34,567 nucleotides of DNA from a virus. Both the position numbers and the translations under genes were made by a program. The notes below the pieces were generated by a model that ran no database searches, had not been told where the DNA came from, and saw only the letters and a list, made by a program, of their open reading frames with translations. The stretch is taken from positions 1 through 34,567 of the IMG/VR virus record IMGVR_UViG_3300033388_006103. One strand, 5' to 3'. This document shows, in pieces, positions 30,268 to 34,567 of this stretch. How positions within the stretch are numbered: the stretch's first letter is position 1; every line of letters begins with the position of its first letter.

Positions 30268-30981
30268 TTAAGTATTGATTTTGAGCTCATGAATTTCCAC
30301 GTAAACCCAGAATGGAAAATACACTCCAGGAGTACCAGTTACTATGGGTGTAGGACTAATTCCACCCGAAAAATAGATACCAATTGTCTCAGGTGACGGG
30401 AGAGGTATAACCGCGTTGACAAAATGGGTATTGCCAATAGGCCCAGAATTAGGTGGAGAGATAAGCTTACCCCAGCAGTAATCTGTTGTGGCTATATGGA
30501 ATCTTGACGCGCCAATATTTATCTCCCAGTTAGCGGGGGTTGCGCCAGAAAGTGGTTTATACATCACAAATCCTCGATATTTACAGACTGCGTTTTGCAT
30601 AGTTAAATCACTAGCATCTCCCAGAGCCCCGCCGGTGGGGAGAGAATTTACATAACTGGTGTTCGGTCCTATATTTACCCAAATTCGATATTTATCACGA
30701 TATCCAGGAGGGTTTAATTCCTTTTTCCAAACTTGAAAAGTGGCCTGAGTTAAAGTATGAGGATGAGGAAGTGGTAGAGTTCCCTGCGTTCCCAATATTC
30801 CACGCACCGTAATTAAAGACCCTACTTCGAGAGCTTCTCCGGCAGGTGACCAAAAATTAGCCGCTAAAGCATCATTTACATACAAGGTCGGGTCATTATA
30901 AAAATAATTACGTGTAGCTTGGTCCTGACTGACTTCTCCAGGTGTCATTTGAACAAATAAATTATCATGAAAAAGTGTCAT
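30268..30981 (-). CDS. Tandem virion-associated family, member 1 (237 aa)
   Basis: One of five adjacent genes between capsid and tail-tube genes. Its start, LFVQMTPGEVSQDQATRNYFYN, parallels LLAQVTPGELSSDQA of the next gene and LIQISAGECSPDQLAGQRIYS of the 32550 gene. All three then have a GSx-I/F beta-rich body. This member is Pro/Gly rich and beta in character, fitting a head decoration or tail-side adsorption protein. It has its own AGGAG site, as each gene does. I do not recognise a named family. Confidence 0.6.
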   Translation of the reverse strand: MTLFHDNLFVQMTPGEVSQDQATRNYFYNDPTLYVNDALAANFWSPAGEALEVGSLITVRGILGTQGTLPLPHPHTLTQATFQVWKKELNPPGYRDKYRIWVNIGPNTSYVNSLPTGGALGDASDLTMQNAVCKYRGFVMYKPLSGATPANWEINIGASRFHIATTDYCWGKLISPPNSGPIGNTHFVNAVIPLPSPETIGIYFSGGISPTPIVTGTPGVYFPFWVYVEIHELKINT

Positions 30982-30990
30982 CGGACTCTC

Positions 30991-31674
30991 CTAATATAGC
31001 GGACTTATTGGTTTATAAGCTTCCATGTAAAAGTAATATAATGTAGCCACCGTTGGTTGATTCCCAACAGCAAAATGCACATTAATATGGTTTGGGGTGG
31101 GTTCAGAATCTATCTGAGAGATAACAATTGGAGCGGCATACTGAGGCCCTTGCGGTAATTTTAATGTCGAACCCCAACACCAACAGTGTTCATCTACCCC
31201 TGAATCAACCCCCAAATCAATAACCTGATTTTGACCTATCACCCCTTCAGCTTGAATAATCCCCTTATACTGCAAATTCATCCCTGCGACATTCTGGATT
31301 GTCGAATTGCCAACCCCAAATGACTGATTCGAGAATAAAGAGTTAGGCCCAATACTAGTTCTTACTCTATATTTGTACCTGTAGTCAGAATCACGCTCAA
31401 TGGAAGTAACCCTAAAGGTAGCTATGCTTGTTTTAAGACTGGTTTCAGCTTGAGCTTTTCCTAAACAAGTTATGTAAGAGCCAACTTCTAACGAGGTGGC
31501 AACTGAATCCCAAAAACATTCCCCATTGGAAAAAAGCTTATACCCATAATCTAATTTAAATTTGTTCGGATTATCATCTATATAATAAAAACTAGGAATA
31601 GCCTGATCGGAACTTAATTCCCCAGGAGTTACCTGAGCAAGAAGGCTGGGTGAGGCGTAGTATGGTTCAGGCAT
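30991..31674 (-). CDS. Tandem virion-associated family, member 2 (227 aa)
   Basis: The N-terminus (LLAQVTPGELSSDQAIPSFYY) and the block ATSLEVGSYITCLGKAQ match member 1 (AGEALEVGSLITVRG). The rest diverges, with YRYKYRVRTSIGPNSLFSNQ equivalent to RDKYRIWVNIGPNTSYVNS in member 1 and a final YFYMEAYKP against FWVYVEIHEL. So members 1 and 2 are true full-length paralogs. Expected to be exposed virion proteins; function unknown. Confidence 0.62.
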   Translation of the reverse strand: MPEPYYASPSLLAQVTPGELSSDQAIPSFYYIDDNPNKFKLDYGYKLFSNGECFWDSVATSLEVGSYITCLGKAQAETSLKTSIATFRVTSIERDSDYRYKYRVRTSIGPNSLFSNQSFGVGNSTIQNVAGMNLQYKGIIQAEGVIGQNQVIDLGVDSGVDEHCWCWGSTLKLPQGPQYAAPIVISQIDSEPTPNHINVHFAVGNQPTVATLYYFYMEAYKPISPLY

Positions 31675-31683
31675 AATATATCC

Positions 31684-32142
31684 TTAAGGAAAAGCGGCGC
31701 CAATCGTGTCGACCTGATTCATTCCAGGCTTTAATCCATATCCCGTATTCGGGGCTTCAGGATGAGTGTTCACGCGAGTCAACCATCCATTAGTTGGAGC
31801 CCCCAAAGCGTCTGCCGATGCCCAAAAAACTAGAGATCCAAAAGCGAGAGTGGCTCCTAACGATGGATTCCCTTGATTTACAGAGTCTGTTCCATCCCCA
31901 GGCGTATGATAATCAGGTGGTCCAGAAGGGAAAGGTCCGGACCCAATTGACGGTCTCGTTTGTTGTGGCCCAAAGTACCCATCAGTCAACATCTGTCCTG
32001 GAGCCGCGGTTCCTCCTGGGGTATTTGAAGGAATTTTATACCCTCCTAAACATGGAATATTACTGTTAATGTCTGGTAAATTCCCATGAGCAAAATAGCG
32101 AGGTACCCATTGTGGAGATGGGCTTTGTGAAGGTGCTGGCAT
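31684..32142 (-). CDS. Tandem virion-associated gene, member 3 (152 aa)
   Basis: This 152-residue product is Pro/Gly/Ser rich and low in charge (MPAPSQSPSPQW, GSGPFPSGPPDYHTPGDG). It lacks the TPGE-SSDQ start of members 1 and 2 but keeps a G-x-x-LAFGSLVFW block that parallels ALEVGSLITV. Its GQMLTDGYFGP segment resembles GGMLESGYFDS of the 32550 gene. I read it as a diverged relative. No membrane segment or enzyme motif. Confidence 0.5.
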   Translation of the reverse strand: MPAPSQSPSPQWVPRYFAHGNLPDINSNIPCLGGYKIPSNTPGGTAAPGQMLTDGYFGPQQTRPSIGSGPFPSGPPDYHTPGDGTDSVNQGNPSLGATLAFGSLVFWASADALGAPTNGWLTRVNTHPEAPNTGYGLKPGMNQVDTIGAAFP

Positions 32143-32153
32143 ATGACTCTCCC

Positions 32154-32534
32154 TTATGGATAACTGTATACTTGGTTATATTCAGTATCTTTACCTGCTT
32201 CGGACGTGATAACGACATAAAGAACAAATGGATCAGTCGGTGGATTAAGACCTGTCGCACTTCTGCCATTAATCAAAATAATGGAGCCGCGAGTTAAGTG
32301 AGAGGAAGCGCTGGGCTGCAACTTTTGTGCTGGAGTTAAAACAGCACCACTCCCATCAGTACGTAATCCAAAAAAGTGTTGTCCAGTAGTGTGTCCAGGT
32401 CCTATATTTAAAATCTCCTCTTTAGTGGCAAATTCTGCATAATAGCCAAAAGCACAAGGAATTTTTTGAGGGCCACATAATTCATCCCCTGCAATAAAAG
32501 CAAAGTTCTTTGGCGTGAAAATCGTGGTTGGCAT
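32154..32534 (-). CDS. Tandem virion-associated gene, member 4 (126 aa)
   Basis: The 126-residue product (MPTTIFTPKNFAFIAGDEL) contains SSHLTRGSIILING, again the G-S-x-I beta block, and DPFVLYVVITSEAG. It is the shortest of the five and has a clear AGGAG site. Relation to the others is through that block and the position only. Confidence 0.5.
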   Translation of the reverse strand: MPTTIFTPKNFAFIAGDELCGPQKIPCAFGYYAEFATKEEILNIGPGHTTGQHFFGLRTDGSGAVLTPAQKLQPSASSHLTRGSIILINGRSATGLNPPTDPFVLYVVITSEAGKDTEYNQVYSYP

Positions 32535-32549
32535 TGTTATCTCCTAAAT

Positions 32550-33110
32550 TTATGATGGTGTTGCGCTTTTTAATTGAAGCCACATGTTTACGTTTTGCCC
32601 TGCTGTAACAACTCTTGACCAAAACACTTCGATCTGACCAGCTTGGCATTCAACGTGCTCTATTCCTGAGTGAGCAATAGGAGGGCCAATGTCATTTACT
32701 GGAGAATTTAAGGAAAAATTAGCGAACATTCCCACTTCCGCGGCAGCATAAGGAACCACATCAGATTGAGCTCCACCAGTTACAAAAGTTAAAGGTCCTT
32801 CAGCAAGCGTTGCATATGAAGGCGAAGGAGGTTGTGCTAAAGCCAAAGTCAGAACCACAATATCAACTTCAGGGTTGACTGAAATAACTTTATATATTTG
32901 AGTTATGGCTGAGTAAGTCAACACGAAGTATGAACCAATCCTCACGCTTTTTGCTAAACTATCAAAGTACCCACTTTCCAACATCCCTCCAGGCACATCA
33001 GCCAGTGGATCGGTAGTACTCTCATAACTATAAATTCGTTGTCCAGCCAACTGGTCGGGGCTACACTCTCCTGCACTAATTTGAATTAGATTTTCATTTT
33101 CAAAAGCCAT
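32550..33110 (-). CDS. Tandem virion-associated family, member 5 (186 aa)
   Basis: The 186-residue product starts NLIQISAGECSPDQLAGQRI, shares GGMLESGYFDSLAKSVRIGSYF with member 2's FWDSVATSLEVGSYI, and ends in a beta-rich part (QIEVFWSRVVTAGQNVNMWL). First gene after the capsid terminator, its ribosome site AGGAG directly follows the terminator T-run. A decoration role is likely from position next to the major capsid gene. Confidence 0.6.
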   Translation of the reverse strand: MAFENENLIQISAGECSPDQLAGQRIYSYESTTDPLADVPGGMLESGYFDSLAKSVRIGSYFVLTYSAITQIYKVISVNPEVDIVVLTLALAQPPSPSYATLAEGPLTFVTGGAQSDVVPYAAAEVGMFANFSLNSPVNDIGPPIAHSGIEHVECQAGQIEVFWSRVVTAGQNVNMWLQLKSATPS

Positions 33111-33121
33111 CTTGATCTCCT

Positions 33122-33142
33122 AAAAAAGCCCCCGAAGGGGCT
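33122..33142 (-). terminator. UUCG-loop terminator downstream of the capsid gene
   Basis: On the minus strand AGCCCC (33142-33137), loop TTCG, GGGGCT (33132-33127), then a T-run to 33122. A strong factor-independent terminator right after the capsid gene, like T7 T-phi after gene 10, making capsid mRNA most abundant. Confidence 0.85.
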
Positions 33143-33148
33143 ATTGAT

Positions 33149-34132
33149 TTATGCATGAGGGCCAGTTGTGTCATTACAGTCAATGTAGACAATACCGTGA
33201 CCAAGTAAGTTTGAAGCACCCATTCTAAGACGGCTAATTGTTAACCAAGACTGGTGAGTAGGACTCCATTCAACTTCTGTAACAGGATTTAAAGCATAAA
33301 CCGCGCCCAGAGAGTTTTTATGCCAAGCTATTGCAGTTGCATTAACATTAGGGTTGATTGGATCAGGCAGGATTGCAGTATTGTAAGAAGGAGGTCTTAG
33401 TTGGATACCTCCCTCAGTACGGTTTCCTAATGTAATTATCTTAAAGCCCATGAAGGTGTCAACTCCGCCTTGCATGATATTTTTGGTGTTATTGTAGAGG
33501 ATGTTAGTAGGCTTATCTCCATCATTCATCAATGAGCCAATCATGCGAGCATTTACCACGAGGTAGCGATCGTCATGAGGAACGTTTTGCTCATCAAGGA
33601 TCATGGCTGCTCTAACTATTTTCTCTACATTTAAGTTGACAGCAGCAAGAGGAGCTGTCGAAGCAACATCCGCTGCAACTAAACCTGGAGGCTCCTGGTC
33701 AGGTAGTTTGTTACCTTGAGGTGGAGGGTTAGGAATAGGAGGTAAAGGACCTACAGAACCAGCTGCATATTGAGCATTTAATAAGAATTGATCTTCCCTT
33801 CTTCCCGCTGCTTTTGCGTGTACGATACCTAACTGACTCAATGTATCGATAACTAATTCAGATTGCTGAAATATGTCAACTGGCAAGTTTAAAATGTAAT
33901 TTTCGAAGGCAGTTTGAACTTGAGCGTAATCATTACTGGCTACAGGAATTAATGATTGATATGCATTACGTAATTCCATTGCCGCATCACCCTGCAAAGG
34001 CCAGTTGTATGCTGACCCACGAGCTCCGCTAACTGTCTGACATGTGTCGGCCAACTGAGAGGCTGCTTGATATGCATTGGTAAATTGATCATGGAACTGC
34101 TGGATTGCGACGTTACTTAATAAAGCTGGCAT
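33149..34132 (-). CDS. Major capsid protein
   Basis: The 327-residue product begins with SNVAIQQFHDQFTNAYQAAS and SGARGSAYNWPLQGDAAMEL, then NLPVDIFQQSELVIDTLSQLGIVHAKAAGRREDQFLLNA, typical of the capsid family of many podoviruses with gp8-type portals rather than of T7 gp10 itself. The end has WHKNSLGAVYALNPVTEVEWSP. It assembles the icosahedral shell on the scaffold. The gene has a strong AGGAG site, a long leader with its own promoter (box D), and a terminator right behind it, all consistent with a highly expressed late gene. Confidence 0.85.
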   Translation of the reverse strand: MPALLSNVAIQQFHDQFTNAYQAASQLADTCQTVSGARGSAYNWPLQGDAAMELRNAYQSLIPVASNDYAQVQTAFENYILNLPVDIFQQSELVIDTLSQLGIVHAKAAGRREDQFLLNAQYAAGSVGPLPPIPNPPPQGNKLPDQEPPGLVAADVASTAPLAAVNLNVEKIVRAAMILDEQNVPHDDRYLVVNARMIGSLMNDGDKPTNILYNNTKNIMQGGVDTFMGFKIITLGNRTEGGIQLRPPSYNTAILPDPINPNVNATAIAWHKNSLGAVYALNPVTEVEWSPTHQSWLTISRLRMGASNLLGHGIVYIDCNDTTGPHA

Positions 34133-34208
34133 AATTTTCTCCTAAAAAAGATTTTGTTTTGATCTTCTTTAAGAGTTAGTCGCTTACCGCCGAGTCTCTT
34201 TATCCGAT

Positions 34209-34226
34209 CCTTAAAATATATTAAGG
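34209..34226 (-). promoter_or_regulatory. Palindrome in capsid leader
   Basis: CCTTAA (34209-34214) and TTAAGG (34221-34226) form an inverted repeat in the untranslated leader of the capsid mRNA. It could be an RNA-stabilising hairpin or a degenerate half-site copy of the CTTAAG boxes. Confidence 0.35.
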
Positions 34227-34252
34227 TTGGGCATAGTGCGTCCTTTGACTAG

Positions 34253-34281
34253 AGTATAGCTTAAGGTTTGCTTAAGTTACA
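34253..34281 (-). promoter_or_regulatory. Capsid-gene promoter with PmrA-box-like element D
   Basis: CTTAAG sites at 34260-34265 and 34271-34276 are 11 bases apart. On the minus strand TTGTAA and TATACT (34258-34253) flank them with an 18-base spacer, so the box occupies the spacer of a promoter reading into the capsid gene. Binding here would more likely repress, or work with a remodelled promoter. The right half contains the csp stop codon. Confidence 0.55.
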
Positions 34282-34472
34282 AATACCTCTTTAGCGGCCA
34301 ATCCTTTCGGAGTAGTTGTCAGTTCAAAATTTACTTCTTGGTTTTCATTTAAACTTTTAAAGCCATTCATCTTTATATCTGTAAAATGAACATATACATC
34401 TCGCCCTTTTTCATCATCGGTTATGAATCCATATCCCTTGGCATTGGAAAACCATTTAACTTTGCCTCTCAT
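34272..34472 (-). CDS. csp: Cold-shock domain protein
   Basis: The 66-residue product is a complete CspA-type OB fold: KWFSNAKGYGFI with RNP1 (KGYGFI, 12-17), VYVHF (RNP2, 26-30) and a normal C-terminus (GLAAKEVFVT). It binds single-stranded RNA and DNA and melts secondary structure. It lies in the head-gene operon, just before the capsid gene. Possible roles are helping translation of structured late mRNA, or acting as antiterminator, as E. coli CspA-family proteins do. The ribosome site AGAGGT is ten bases off. Promoter not visible; the gene lies near the window edge. Confidence 0.97.
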   Translation of the reverse strand: MRGKVKWFSNAKGYGFITDDEKGRDVYVHFTDIKMNGFKSLNENQEVNFELTTTPKGLAAKEVFVT

Positions 34473-34567
34473 TATAAATGTGACCTCTCATAAGTTGAGA
34501 AGAAATAATTATATCCTGAGACACCAATGGTTTGCTTGTAAGCTTCTATGCATCTATCGAACTGATT

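Noticed and set aside
31682-31693. CCTTAAGG as a fifth regulatory box
   Set aside because: Only a single CTTAAG, part of a ribosome site (AAGGA) between two genes; no partner at 11 bases.
1-34567. tRNA genes or tyrosine integrase with attachment site
   Set aside because: No cloverleaf-like stretch or integrase motif (R-HxxR-Y) found by eye, so no integration site is proposed.

Overview
The window reads as the genome of a short-tailed, T7-like bacteriophage that also carries a plasmid-type replication origin, that is, a phage-plasmid. Every T7-style virion gene is present on the minus strand: portal, scaffold, major capsid protein, tail tubes A and B, three to four large internal ejection proteins, a tail fibre with a gp17-like N-terminus, a holin-sized membrane protein and the large terminase. 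I see no phage RNA polymerase and no DNA polymerase, helicase or primase. Instead there is an origin with three perfect DnaA boxes, four 19-bp iterons, an AT-rich palindrome and an adjacent winged-helix Rep-like gene. The AT-rich composition, DnaA-box type and gene families suggest a gammaproteobacterial host; a Legionella-like host is possible, but the sequence does not prove it.

Layout: positions 1-4114 (minus) hold eight head genes from a small basic protein through the portal to the scaffold, which runs off the left edge. Positions 34472-16549 (minus) hold a cold-shock protein, the capsid protein, five small presumed virion proteins, tail tubes, ejection proteins, fibre, holin candidate and TerL. 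Portal-scaffold lie at the left edge and csp-capsid at the right edge, so joining the ends restores the usual head-gene order. I infer that the window is a complete circular or circularly permuted genome opened inside the scaffold gene. The plus strand carries the early or accessory genes: two tracts of very small genes (4244-6275 and 6989-9379), each with its own repeated leader motif; a serine-recombinase-like gene (10297-10989); and a recombination pair, YqaJ nuclease plus ERF annealing protein (15053-16559). TerS (9350-9976, minus) is far from TerL.

The most interesting cargo is at 11672-13516: an exported beta-rich protein with a CxxxC, a 71-residue secreted peptide ending in TCGIGC, an intergenic terminator, and a radical SAM enzyme with the CxxxCxxC motif and a shortened SPASM-like tail. 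This has the layout of a ribosomally made, post-translationally modified peptide (RiPP) system carried by a phage. I do not recognise the peptide family.

Regulation: CTTAAG-N5-CTTAAG occurs four times, always at intergenic control positions (4129, 6513, 6642, 34260). This matches the published box of the host response regulator PmrA (YTTAAK-N5-YTTAAK), so host two-component signalling may gate phage transcription. Region 6276-6988 is a dense control region with two boxes, paired operators, overlapping palindromes and at least one good sigma-70 promoter. A UUCG-loop terminator follows the capsid gene, as in T7.
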